Assembly (NCBI GenBank): GCA_964617665.1
Contig: CAZUAH010000044.1
Span: 1 to 44,668 of the forward strand
Direction of reading: 5' to 3'
DNA: 44,668 bases
Source: JADHUC01 sp964617665
GTDB lineage: Bacteria > Planctomycetota > Planctomycetia > Pirellulales > Pirellulaceae
Shown here in pieces: positions 1 to 8,017 of this stretch (the first letter of the stretch is position 1; every line of letters starts with the position of its first letter). The notes beneath the pieces are model-generated. The model was not told the DNA's origin. It saw only the letters and a program-made list of their open reading frames with translations, and searched no databases. Position numbers and translations under genes: made by a program.

Positions 1-392
1 CCGAAGCCGAGTGGGAATACGCTTGTCGTGCGGGAAGCACGACGCTGTACAGTTTCGGAGACGCCCCAGCAAGCCTTGGAGAATTCGCTTGGCATGGCTC
101 CGACTATAGAACGCATCCGGTAGGAGAGAAAAAGCCGAACGCCTGGGGCTTGTACGACATGCACGGCAACGTCTGCGAATGGTGTGCGGATTGGTATGAT
201 AGCCGGTACTACGCTAATTCCCCGACGGATGACCCGACGGGGCCAGAGATGGCCACGTTCCGGGTGTACCGGGGCGGGAGCTGGGGCTTCAGCGCCAGGC
301 TCTGCCGGTCGGCGGTCCGCCGCAGGCGCTCGCCCGAGGACGGGTACCACCACCTGGGCATCCGCGTGGCCGCAGATGCGTCTGGCAAGTAA
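1..392 (+). CDS. Formylglycine-generating enzyme (SUMF1/FGE-like) family protein, C-terminal part only
   Basis: The gene enters from the left edge; its frame is open from base 3 and stops with TAA at 390-392, so only about 129 C-terminal residues are seen. The order EAEWEYACRAG, LYDMHGNVCEW, ADWYD, VYRGGSW and HLGIRV is the standard C-terminal signature of the FGE-sulfatase fold. True formylglycine-generating enzymes oxidise the active-site Cys of sulfatases; many planctomycete paralogues instead act on other substrates or are fused to kinases. The Cys in NVCEW sits near where FGE active-site Cys residues occur, but the second cannot be placed with certainty. A sulfatase needing this modification lies at 31939-33369, so a maturase role is possible but not shown. 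The N-terminus and any fused domain lie outside the window. Confidence 0.88.
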   Translation, partial: EAEWEYACRAGSTTLYSFGDAPASLGEFAWHGSDYRTHPVGEKKPNAWGLYDMHGNVCEWCADWYDSRYYANSPTDDPTGPEMATFRVYRGGSWGFSARLCRSAVRRRRSPEDGYHHLGIRVAADASGK

Positions 393-466
393 GTAGGGAC
401 AAGCGAAACGGAGCTGCCTACCCAGCTTTTCTCAAGTCAGCCCCGGCAATCGAAAGTGTCATACTA

Positions 467-1159
467 GTGTTCGGCGTTAGGCCTCCCGACTACTTGGTCA
501 TAAGCACCGAGCTCAGGCAGTGGCAGCGGTACAGCCAGGACCCGCGATATACACCGGCGATTAAGGACATGGTGGCCCAAGTCGTCACGAAGGCCGAGCG
601 TTACGCACCGGACGCATTGATAACACCCTACGCGCACGGCCAATTCACCTTCGGCCGTGACGGCTGGCGCTACCGGAACCACCCATGGCCCAGAGGCACA
701 CCATGGCCCTGTGTTGTCGCGCAGCTCTACGAACCCAAGCACGCCCTGATGCTGTCGGCCACGGCCGCCAAGTCGTGGGAGTACGCACAAGAGCAAGGCG
801 TGCCGATGGCCGCGTTCGTGTCGATCGCCTACGACTACCGCTTCGACTTCGGCCTCGACGGGACGAACCCCAACGCCTGGGGTCGCACGTTCGATGCGAG
901 GCTTACGCCGCACGAGGTGCGCAGGGTCGGGCAACTCATGAACGTGCGGTCGAGGTGGCCGAGCGGTAACACGATCGGCACCGACGGGTTGTTCGACTAC
1001 GGTAACGTAGAGATCAAGTACATCTTCCCCTCGCCCAGAACGTTGCTCGACAAACACTTCGATCTGTGGCCCATGTTGTGGGCCGAGTACAACCGAGGAG
1101 CCCACCTGCAGCCGCCGAGTCCGAATTCCGCGTTTGACGGGCTGTGGAGTGATGAATAG
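467..1159 (+). CDS. Hypothetical protein, 230 residues, no family recognised
   Basis: I do not recognise this protein. It is rich in Trp, Tyr and Phe, has a natural composition, and has no signal peptide or membrane segment, so a soluble protein is likely. Blocks that look conserved are ALITPYAHGQF, GWRYRNHPWPRG, the central SIAYDYRFDFGLDG and FDYGNVEIKYIF. The GTG at 467 is the first start-like codon, but it has no clear ribosome site and the frame is open upstream through the end of the preceding gene, back to at least base 389. The N-terminus is therefore unsure, and the gene could be a truncated remnant. The antisense frame over the same bases has a poor composition and is a shadow. Confidence 0.6.
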   Translation: MFGVRPPDYLVISTELRQWQRYSQDPRYTPAIKDMVAQVVTKAERYAPDALITPYAHGQFTFGRDGWRYRNHPWPRGTPWPCVVAQLYEPKHALMLSATAAKSWEYAQEQGVPMAAFVSIAYDYRFDFGLDGTNPNAWGRTFDARLTPHEVRRVGQLMNVRSRWPSGNTIGTDGLFDYGNVEIKYIFPSPRTLLDKHFDLWPMLWAEYNRGAHLQPPSPNSAFDGLWSDE

Positions 1160-1217
1160 GGATCGCCAAAGACGTCCGAAATGCAGCGTGGCTCTAGAAT
1201 ACTCGGGCCATGCAGGC

Positions 1218-2378
1218 CTATTCTTCTTCTGCGAGATCGGTCGTCAGGTTCTCGGTGCGTTTCTCCAAGAGCGGGCGTGGGGCTTTCAATGTGTTGCCGT
1301 GGATACGGACGTCTTTCGTGCCGTTCAGTGAAATGGCTGTTTCCGCTGCGGTGATCTGATTGTCGGCGATGGTTACGTTTTCGCCGGGTTGATCGTTGTA
1401 GCGCGAGTTTCCCCAGACGTACAAGCCGGTGGGATTGCCTTCTGCCCCTTCAACAATGTTCCCGCGAAAGATGAATCCCTTGGCATAGCCGAACTGGGCA
1501 ACTGCGCCGCCTTTCCCGGCGCCTCGAATGATGTTGTCGTGGATTACCAGGTTCGAGTTTCCGTTGCCAACCAACCGGCCTTCAATCGTGTTGCCGCGGA
1601 TGATCATACCGTCGACGCCGCCGGCTAGAATCGATTTCCGGCACTGGTTGTTTTCGATGATCACGTTCTTCAGCCCGCGAGCGTGCTCCACGTGGATGGT
1701 CGAGCCGCCGGGTTGGACGGTATGTCCCAGATCACGACAGCCGGTGACCAAGTAATCGCGGGCTTCGGAGCTACCGCCCATCTGAATGCCTTGCCGAATG
1801 AAGTTGCGCAACGTGCAGTCGCGCACGGTAACGCCGCGGCAGTTGTAAGAGAAGGCCATGCAGTCGCCGGAGAAGTTTTCCGCGAATACATTCATGACGG
1901 TGACGTTCTCGATCGGATGATCTCGATTGTAGAACCAGAGGCCGCCGTTGTGCTCAGGAGTCTCGCCTTTGACGTACTTCGGATGCGCATTCGATCCGTC
2001 CAGATGAAGGTCGCGAATGACGACGTTCCTCGTGCCTGCGGCGACGGGTGCTCCGATCATGCGCCAGAAGTTGGATTGGTTCACTCCGGGATCGAACTTG
2101 AGGATCGATGCAGTACCTTCTCCGCGTACGGTAGTGTCGGGCGGGACTTCGAGGATCGGCGATTCGGCGTTCCGTCGCGAGAGGATGAACGTACCGGCGG
2201 GAATGAAAACCGTGCCACCGCCGGCCTCACCGCAGGCGGCAAGAGCATTCTCGATCGCGGTGGTGTCATCGGTCTGATCGTTGCCCGTGGCGCCGAATTT
2301 CGTAATGTCGAATTCCTTCGCCGAAATCGGTGATCCGACCAACGTGGACACAGCCAGAAGAAGTGCGGGTACTCTCAT
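1218..2378 (-). CDS. Secreted right-handed parallel beta-helix protein (pectate lyase 3 / GH28-like)
   Basis: The 386-residue product begins with a Sec signal peptide, probably cut after SPISA (residue 20). FDITKFGATGNDQTDDTTAIENAL follows the entry motif of the pectate-lyase-3/GH28 superfamily, and GGGTVFIPAGTF is the first coil. The rest repeats short turns such as VIRDLHLDGSN, VIIENNQCR, MIIRGNTIEG, LVIHDNIIRGAG and VTIADNQITA, typical of a right-handed beta-helix with asparagine ladders. Such proteins cleave or bind acidic polysaccharides outside the cytoplasm. I cannot point to a catalytic Asp triad, so lyase, hydrolase and pure binding all remain open. A strong ribosome site GGAGG six bases before the ATG supports this start. 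It is transcribed away from the metallophosphoesterase at 2577. Confidence 0.85.
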   Translation of the reverse strand: MRVPALLLAVSTLVGSPISAKEFDITKFGATGNDQTDDTTAIENALAACGEAGGGTVFIPAGTFILSRRNAESPILEVPPDTTVRGEGTASILKFDPGVNQSNFWRMIGAPVAAGTRNVVIRDLHLDGSNAHPKYVKGETPEHNGGLWFYNRDHPIENVTVMNVFAENFSGDCMAFSYNCRGVTVRDCTLRNFIRQGIQMGGSSEARDYLVTGCRDLGHTVQPGGSTIHVEHARGLKNVIIENNQCRKSILAGGVDGMIIRGNTIEGRLVGNGNSNLVIHDNIIRGAGKGGAVAQFGYAKGFIFRGNIVEGAEGNPTGLYVWGNSRYNDQPGENVTIADNQITAAETAISLNGTKDVRIHGNTLKAPRPLLEKRTENLTTDLAEEE

Positions 2379-2576
2379 CTCATGCCTCCAAGATCAGGTA
2401 ACTCACATCAGATGATATCGCGCCAACGATTCCATCACCATACATTTCACGCAGTCAGTGCGGCTTGGAGACACAACGGAACGTCTTGCCACGTGGCGAA
2501 AGGGAATTGTGGTGCTTAGAATACAATCACCTGCGAGCGCCCCGTCCTAACCGCCCTACAACGAAAGACGGCAACG

Positions 2577-3635
2577 ATGTCCGACAGCCTTCTTACCCGC
2601 CGCGGTTTCGTTCGAGCCGCCGGAAATGGAGCGGCACTCGCTGCGTTGGGACAGAACTGCTTGTCGACGGGTCGCGACAATGTACCTGTCGACGACCTGC
2701 TGTTTCGGTTTGTTCAATGGAACGATGTTCACATTGACGAAACGCGGCCACCGAGCTATCGATTGGCAAATGAGAAGATGAGGTATCTCGTTGATTGGAT
2801 CAACAAGACAGGGCGCCAATCTCGTCCGGACTTTGTGATCGGCATCGGTGACATGATTCACGGCGGCGCTCCGGCAAGCTTGGCGCCGGACATCCGGTTG
2901 CAAGAAACCCTCCTGGCTGACCTGGAGATTCCCTTCTACCCCGTGGTTGGCAATCACGAGAACGTGCAGCAGGAAGGGAACGCGAGCTATGAAGCACCAT
3001 TCCGTGAAGCCTTTGGTGAGGATCGGACGAATTACACGCTGAAGCACAAAGGCCTTCTGTTTGTCATGCTCAACAATTCCGGAGCCCCTAGCTCGAATTC
3101 CCGCGACGTGGGCAGACGTCGCAATGATTGGTTCCGTAGAGTACTCGACGGTTCCGACAATCTGCCAATAGTCGTCTGTTGCCATATCCCGTTGGTGCCG
3201 CTCCGGGACGAAGCAGTGCTCAAGAAGAGTTTTGGCTTCAGCAGCTACGCTGCAAAGGACGAACAGTTGCTCGGCTTGGTCGACCAACACGCGAAGTCGA
3301 TTGTCGCCGTTCTCTCCGGGCATCTGCATTTGACGGGCGTCGTCACTCGCAACGGTGTGCATCACGTGTCCATTTGCGGGACAGCAAGTTATCCCTGTGA
3401 TTTCGCGAGTTACGACGTGTATTCCGATCGAATTCGGCTTCGCGTTCACGGCTTACCCCAGCAGCTATCGACGCCGGACACGAACATCCATGGCAGCCCT
3501 CGACACGCGATCGATTACACCGACGCGGCTCACTCCACGCACGAGTCCTACATCAAGGGCAATCCGTCGGAGCGAGATGCCGAATGGCGCTGTTCGATCG
3601 GGCATCAGCGGCCGGACAAGCTACCGAGTCGTTGA
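2577..3635 (+). CDS. Tat-exported calcineurin-like metallophosphoesterase
   Basis: The 352-residue product starts with a twin-arginine signal (TRRGFVRAAG, then an Ala/Gly-rich stretch), so it is probably folded and metal-loaded in the cytoplasm before export. The five metallophosphoesterase blocks appear in order: WNDVHI, IGDMIHGG, VGNHEN, VCCHIPL and LSGHLHLTG. These supply the Asp, His and Asn ligands of the dinuclear metal site. The substrate is unknown; planctomycete relatives are annotated as phosphodiesterases or purple-acid-phosphatase-like. The last 60 residues or so are of low conservation. There is only a weak ribosome site (GAAAGACGG) before the ATG. A second enzyme of the family lies at 28381-29412 but has a different export signal. 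Confidence 0.88.
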   Translation: MSDSLLTRRGFVRAAGNGAALAALGQNCLSTGRDNVPVDDLLFRFVQWNDVHIDETRPPSYRLANEKMRYLVDWINKTGRQSRPDFVIGIGDMIHGGAPASLAPDIRLQETLLADLEIPFYPVVGNHENVQQEGNASYEAPFREAFGEDRTNYTLKHKGLLFVMLNNSGAPSSNSRDVGRRRNDWFRRVLDGSDNLPIVVCCHIPLVPLRDEAVLKKSFGFSSYAAKDEQLLGLVDQHAKSIVAVLSGHLHLTGVVTRNGVHHVSICGTASYPCDFASYDVYSDRIRLRVHGLPQQLSTPDTNIHGSPRHAIDYTDAAHSTHESYIKGNPSERDAEWRCSIGHQRPDKLPSR

Positions 3636-3721
3636 CGAGGTGCCAGAGGTGCGCGTCACTCTGTTGAGTGTTGTTCACGAAGTGGTCACTAAACGCAGAA
3701 GAACTCGGAAGGAGATCAATT

Positions 3722-4729
3722 ATGCGAAAGTCCTTTCTTATCGCGCCCATGGCGCTCACGGCAGTCATCCTTGCGGTCTGCTCGTCTCTGGCAGGCGAGC
3801 CGTCGCCAGATGCCGCTGGGCATAAGACGCTGAATGTTCTGTTCATAGGCAACAGCTACACGGCTCGACACAAACTGTCTCAAGTGGTCAAAGCGATGGC
3901 CGAGGCCGGCAATCCGAACCTTCGTTTTGATGTGGCCACGGTCATCTATGGCGGCCGCCGTTTGGTAGACCATTGGCGATTGGGCACACAGAACTGCGTG
4001 AGGATCGCAGCACTCACGCGCGATGAGCAGCAGGCAACCGTCAAATCGTTGGAGGAGATGATCGCAAAGGACCCACAGGACAAATATGCCAAAGCCGCCC
4101 TTGGTCGCCACCGGGAACTCCTAGAATCCCTGGATTCGCCGCGAAAGAACTGGGACATCGTCGTGCTTCAGTCCTACCGTGACGATCTACAGGGCGATCA
4201 GTCGCTGTATGTCAAATACGCGCCGAGTTTCGCCGAACTGATCAAGGCTCAGGGCGGTCGCGTGGTGCTGTACGAGACAACGCCAACCACGCAGAACGCC
4301 AAGCCACTTACCTCCCCGCCCGATCGCGAGCCCGTGATCGAGAAGGCCAAGACCATTGCATCATTGGCGAAGAAGATCGACGCAACGGTCGTGCCCATGT
4401 CGATTGTTGCCCTCCGCTGCCAGACCGAGCGGCCTGACCTGACGCTACGTTTTGTGAACGACGCCCATCTAAACCAAACGTTGGCCTATCTGACTGCATG
4501 CACTTTTTACGCGGCTTTGTTCGACCGCAGCCCCGAGGGTTTGCCCATCGACTCGATTACCGATATTCGCTACTTGGACAGCGATCACAAGGACCTGGAC
4601 CGTGACGGCGACCCAATCACTCGGACCTTCTCCGCAGAGGACCGTGCCGACCTTCAAAGAATCGCCTGGGAAGGCCTCAAACAGTTCGAGGAGATTGCTG
4701 CGTCGGCCGGCCGGCCGCAGAGAGAGTGA
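3722..4729 (+). CDS. Secreted SGNH-hydrolase-like protein
   Basis: I start this gene at ATG 3722, eight bases after GGAAGGAG (3707-3714), rather than at an earlier in-frame start at 3668. The 335-residue product then begins with a clean Sec signal (MRKSFLIAPMALTAVILAVC, cut near SLAG). LNVLFIGNSYTA matches SGNH block I with Ser45 as candidate nucleophile, WDIVVLQSY is the next strand, and NDAHLN near the C-terminus (residues 246-251) is the candidate block V with His249. In most SGNH enzymes this block is DxxH; here Asn is at the -3 position and Asp247 at -2, so the catalytic acid is uncertain. The fold fits an extracellular carbohydrate or lipid esterase, substrate unknown. It follows the metallophosphoesterase by 86 bases and may be cotranscribed. 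Confidence 0.72.
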   Translation: MRKSFLIAPMALTAVILAVCSSLAGEPSPDAAGHKTLNVLFIGNSYTARHKLSQVVKAMAEAGNPNLRFDVATVIYGGRRLVDHWRLGTQNCVRIAALTRDEQQATVKSLEEMIAKDPQDKYAKAALGRHRELLESLDSPRKNWDIVVLQSYRDDLQGDQSLYVKYAPSFAELIKAQGGRVVLYETTPTTQNAKPLTSPPDREPVIEKAKTIASLAKKIDATVVPMSIVALRCQTERPDLTLRFVNDAHLNQTLAYLTACTFYAALFDRSPEGLPIDSITDIRYLDSDHKDLDRDGDPITRTFSAEDRADLQRIAWEGLKQFEEIAASAGRPQRE

Positions 4730-4788
4730 GGATACAGTCGCCGGTCGTAGCGGCATGGGCACAAGAGGGCATTTCACAACTTCGTCCC

Positions 4789-4814
4789 GGGAGGGCGAAG
4801 CTCCTGCTGAGCCG
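4789..4814 (+). repeat. Interspersed 26-bp repeat, EGEAPAEP type, copy 1
   Basis: Bases 4789-4814 read GGGAGGGCGAAG followed by CTCCTGCTGAGCCG. The same 26 bases occur inverted at 23037-23062 and a diverged direct copy lies at 22995-23020. In one frame it encodes REGEAPAEP, a peptide I remember from spurious planctomycete ORFs. It sits in the 275-base gap between the SGNH-like gene and the HEAT-like gene. Confidence 0.75.
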
Positions 4815-4914
4815 TTCGTGTCGCGTCGATCCCCGGAAACTGATCATCAGACGCGTCGTTGTGACAGACATCGCAACCCGTCGAGGCATCTCAGCAGGAA
4901 AGGTGTTGCTTGTG

Positions 4915-4929
4915 CCAGGCTCTGCCTGG
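4915..4929. repeat. Short hairpin, CCAGGC-TCT-GCCTGG
   Basis: Two perfect six-base arms (4915-4920 and 4924-4929) surround a three-base loop. It lies in the same gap as the EGEAPAEP repeat, about 75 bases before the next gene. No T-run follows, so a terminator is not supported; it resembles other short intergenic repeats. Confidence 0.45.
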
Positions 4930-5004
4930 GAATATGCTGATATGGACGCTCGTGCTTTTCATTTATCCAGTTGCATGGCGCTCTAGCGTGCGAGGCCGTC
5001 AGAC

Positions 5005-6318
5005 ATGCCCATGATCAGCAAATGGCTTTGGAAGTGGCGACTCCGTAGCGGTGGGTTGCCCACTGTTCTTGACGGCCTGAAGCATTCCGACTACGAAATC
5101 CACGATCTGGCGAAAAGTCGGTTATGGCGACTGGAACTGAGCACCGACGACGCGGTCAAGCTGATCGAAGCGGCCACAGACCAATACCCTAGCCACCAAA
5201 CGCATGCCCGTCTGTTGAAGCGGCTTTGGAACGAGATGCAGCCAGAGTATGTCGCGGCGATCGAACGGGTTTACGACCGATTGCAGGGAAACGAGACACG
5301 CGAGACCGCGCTGCGCTTGTTGACCGAATTATCCACGCCAGAAGCATTGACCGCGATGGCCCGATTGCTGAAGCGGCCATCAACTCAGCACGTCGATTTG
5401 GAGTGTGCGTTCGTCCCACTGAACGGCTCGGAGTTCACAACCTACGATCCTAGGACCGAAGGCACTGCGATCTTCCCCGAATTGCTCAGCGACTTCGAAT
5501 CGATCTCGAAGCTGGACACGAGCAAGAAGGTATACGAATTGATCCTGGATTACGCCGAGCACGATCTTCTTTCGCTTGACGAACATCCAGACTTCGTGTC
5601 GTTTTGTGCCGGCCGGGCGCAAGTCATTGTTGACCATGACATGCCTGACATCGAGCGATTGAAAGCGGGGAAGGGTGCTCGTTCGGAGTTCTCGTCTGAC
5701 CGAGTTTCAGAACTGTTGGCGGCGATGGATGAACTCCAAATGATCTGTGACCTGTTTCGCTTCACGGATTCACCGCTTGTTTCCGATGTCTTGAGAGATT
5801 CCATCGGCGCGCCGACGCCAGGGGTACAGTTGTTCGCCGCAACCACGTTGATCGCGAAGAATGAAGACGTCGACGATGCTACGCTTGAGTCGCTGGCTGC
5901 GCGACCGGCGCTTCGCCATCGACTGTGGACAATGCTCGACAGGATCGATCGGCTTGACCGGTTTCCAACGAGATTCGGCGACCAGCAGTCGCTGGCCGAG
6001 GCTGAAATGGTCATGTGGTTGGAGTTTCCCACGGAAATGGGCGGACCACCGCAAGAGATCGAACTGCTCCGTGTCGAAGAGTTGGAATCGCAAGAGGGTA
6101 CGAGACAAGCCAGCTACGTTTACCGTTTCCGCAGCGACGACTTCCACGACGGAAAATGGTTGCTCGGGCTCGCTGGTCCGTACGCATCGGAGGGTACTCC
6201 ACGAATTGGCGCAAGAAACACGTTTAGCCAATTCGACGAGTACGATTCGCATCGGCTGGAGGAGGCGATCCAATCGCTGATTCATCGCCGAGAGGGAGAT
6301 GAAGACGACACACAGTAG
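5005..6318 (+). CDS. Hypothetical cytoplasmic protein with HEAT-like alpha-helical repeats
   Basis: The 437-residue product has no signal peptide or membrane segment. The first third is made of paired helices spaced like HEAT repeats (LPTVLDGLKHSDYEIHDLAKSRLWRL, then ETALRLLTELSTPEALTAMARLLKR, given here as approximate landmarks at residues 18-45 and 98-122). The middle is also helical, and the last 100 residues contain a beta-rich block (LLRVEELESQEG, YRFRSDDFHDGKWLLGLAGPY). This suggests a protein-protein interaction scaffold; no catalytic motif was seen and no function can be assigned. The ribosome site is weak. The 280 bases upstream hold repeats rather than genes. Confidence 0.7.
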   Translation: MPMISKWLWKWRLRSGGLPTVLDGLKHSDYEIHDLAKSRLWRLELSTDDAVKLIEAATDQYPSHQTHARLLKRLWNEMQPEYVAAIERVYDRLQGNETRETALRLLTELSTPEALTAMARLLKRPSTQHVDLECAFVPLNGSEFTTYDPRTEGTAIFPELLSDFESISKLDTSKKVYELILDYAEHDLLSLDEHPDFVSFCAGRAQVIVDHDMPDIERLKAGKGARSEFSSDRVSELLAAMDELQMICDLFRFTDSPLVSDVLRDSIGAPTPGVQLFAATTLIAKNEDVDDATLESLAARPALRHRLWTMLDRIDRLDRFPTRFGDQQSLAEAEMVMWLEFPTEMGGPPQEIELLRVEELESQEGTRQASYVYRFRSDDFHDGKWLLGLAGPYASEGTPRIGARNTFSQFDEYDSHRLEEAIQSLIHRREGDEDDTQ

Positions 6319-6455
6319 CGGCAACTCTCACGAGACGTGGTAGCTGCCGCCGTGATCACATGACGTCATGGCGGTGCGCGACGACCGCATTTCTTGTGAC
6401 CAGTCATAACCTCGTTTGCCGGCCCGTTGCTGGCAACGAAAGAAAGGGACAACGG

Positions 6456-7970
6456 TTGACTATACGAATAGCGTTCATCGTCGCGCTTCTGGCCCCTGCC
6501 GTTCGAGAATCCCCGGCCTTGGGCGCGGACACCGACTATCTCAGCAGAGTCCGCGCTTACGTGGACGCGATGATCGAGCACGGGCGGGATACAGTCGGTG
6601 AAACAAAATCGCCTCTGTTTCTGCTCAGTATCGATCCGCAAACGATGGCGATACCCAATATCAAACAGCCACGCGGTTTGTCCGTCGCGCGGTTGCCGGC
6701 GTCGTTTCGGAATTGCGCGAATCCGCATCTCGACCAAAACCTCTATCAAATCATGTATGCCCTGTCCGAAATCACAGGCGATGCCAAGTATGCGCGGGAA
6801 GCCGATAGAACCCTGGAGTACTTTCTAAATCATTGTCAGGAGCCAAGGTGGGGGTTTTTCTGCTGGGGCGAGCATTTCGCTTGGGATATCGAGACAGACT
6901 CGCCGCTGAAATCCGACCGTGATATACCCCACGAGTTTCAGCGCCCCTGGATATTCTGGGAGCGGTCTTTTCAGTTCGCACCTACCAGCAGCAAACGATT
7001 TGCCGATTGCCTATGGGACCATCAAATCCGTCATCTGCCGGGCCGTAAGATCTCCTTCTCCCGTCACGCGATGGTGAATTCCAAAGAGACGCCTTCGCGA
7101 ACCGGCAGCGAGTATCCGCGCCACGGAGGCTTCTACATCGGCACGTGGGCCGAAGCTTACCGGCAAACCCACGACCAACGTATGCTCAACGCACTCAGGG
7201 CGTTGGTCGAGTTTTTCGAGAGTCGGCGTAACCCAAAAAGCGACGCGATTCCCGCCGAACGCCACTCCCGGTCGGATGGCGAGTTGATGTGGCCACAGAG
7301 CAACCTTTCCCTGGCCGTCGACCTATGGGACGCCGCCGCGAAGGTCCCCGACGATCTGGCTCGGCAGATGCGCAAATCCGCACAGCAGATCGACGAGAAC
7401 TTCTTGCGGATCCCTCATGACCCAGGGCCCGACGGTCGTGGATTCGTCAAGGCAGCCGTCACATCCACTCTCCAGCCCGGCGACGTGCGGGCGATCGAAG
7501 CGGGACACGATCACGGAGGCCGTTGGCATCCCTGGTCGCGCCCATGGGAAACCGGGTACGGCATTCCGACAGACGGAAGAATCGCCATGCTGTGTTACCT
7601 GCGATATCAACAGGTCCCGGACACTACCGGACTGAAAGACCTGGTCGTGCGGAGCGCCGATCGTTATCTGACGTCAGACCCACCAAGCACGGACAACTTG
7701 GTGGCCGGAGCGATAGGCGACGTGATCGCCAACCTGATCGCCGCATATCGTTTGACAACGGACAAGAAGTATGTCGAGCGGGCCGAGTCCTTCGCCGACA
7801 CGGCGGTCAAGGTATTTCTGTCGGACGGCCCCTTGCCGAAAACGACAGGCAAAGCCACCGACTACTGCGCAGCCTCGCGCTGCGACACACTGATGATGCA
7901 ATTGCTGGACCTGCACCTGATCCGCAATAGACCCGAGATCGACGCGCCGCTCATCTACACAGACCGATGA
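6456..7970 (+). CDS. Secreted (alpha/alpha)6-barrel glycosidase- or lyase-like protein
   Basis: I place the start at TTG 6456, after GAAAGAAAGGGA, because the product then opens with a short signal peptide (MTIRIAFIVALLAPAV, cut near LGA). Starting at ATG 6360 would put 32 unlikely residues before it. The 504-residue protein has the tandem helical pattern of six-hairpin glycosidases: NLYQIMYALSEITGDAKYAREADRTL, YIGTWAEAYRQTHDQRML, LSLAVDLWDAA and NLIAAYRLTTDKKYVERAES. The conserved aromatic block WGFFCWGEHFAWD and the RPWIFWERSF stretch probably line the cleft. The superfamily includes unsaturated glucuronyl hydrolases, PL10-type lyases and GH127-like enzymes; I cannot choose among them. Its role is likely extracytoplasmic polysaccharide breakdown. 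Confidence 0.72.
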   Translation: MTIRIAFIVALLAPAVRESPALGADTDYLSRVRAYVDAMIEHGRDTVGETKSPLFLLSIDPQTMAIPNIKQPRGLSVARLPASFRNCANPHLDQNLYQIMYALSEITGDAKYAREADRTLEYFLNHCQEPRWGFFCWGEHFAWDIETDSPLKSDRDIPHEFQRPWIFWERSFQFAPTSSKRFADCLWDHQIRHLPGRKISFSRHAMVNSKETPSRTGSEYPRHGGFYIGTWAEAYRQTHDQRMLNALRALVEFFESRRNPKSDAIPAERHSRSDGELMWPQSNLSLAVDLWDAAAKVPDDLARQMRKSAQQIDENFLRIPHDPGPDGRGFVKAAVTSTLQPGDVRAIEAGHDHGGRWHPWSRPWETGYGIPTDGRIAMLCYLRYQQVPDTTGLKDLVVRSADRYLTSDPPSTDNLVAGAIGDVIANLIAAYRLTTDKKYVERAESFADTAVKVFLSDGPLPKTTGKATDYCAASRCDTLMMQLLDLHLIRNRPEIDAPLIYTDR

Positions 7971-8017
7971 GTTAAGGTCCGTTCGCTAGTTGGACAAACC
8001 ACAGTGACCGGCGGCGG

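Noticed and set aside
464..1105. 213-residue frame antisense to the hypothetical gene
   Set aside because: It is Arg/Val/His-rich with no ribosome site, while the plus-strand frame has a natural composition.
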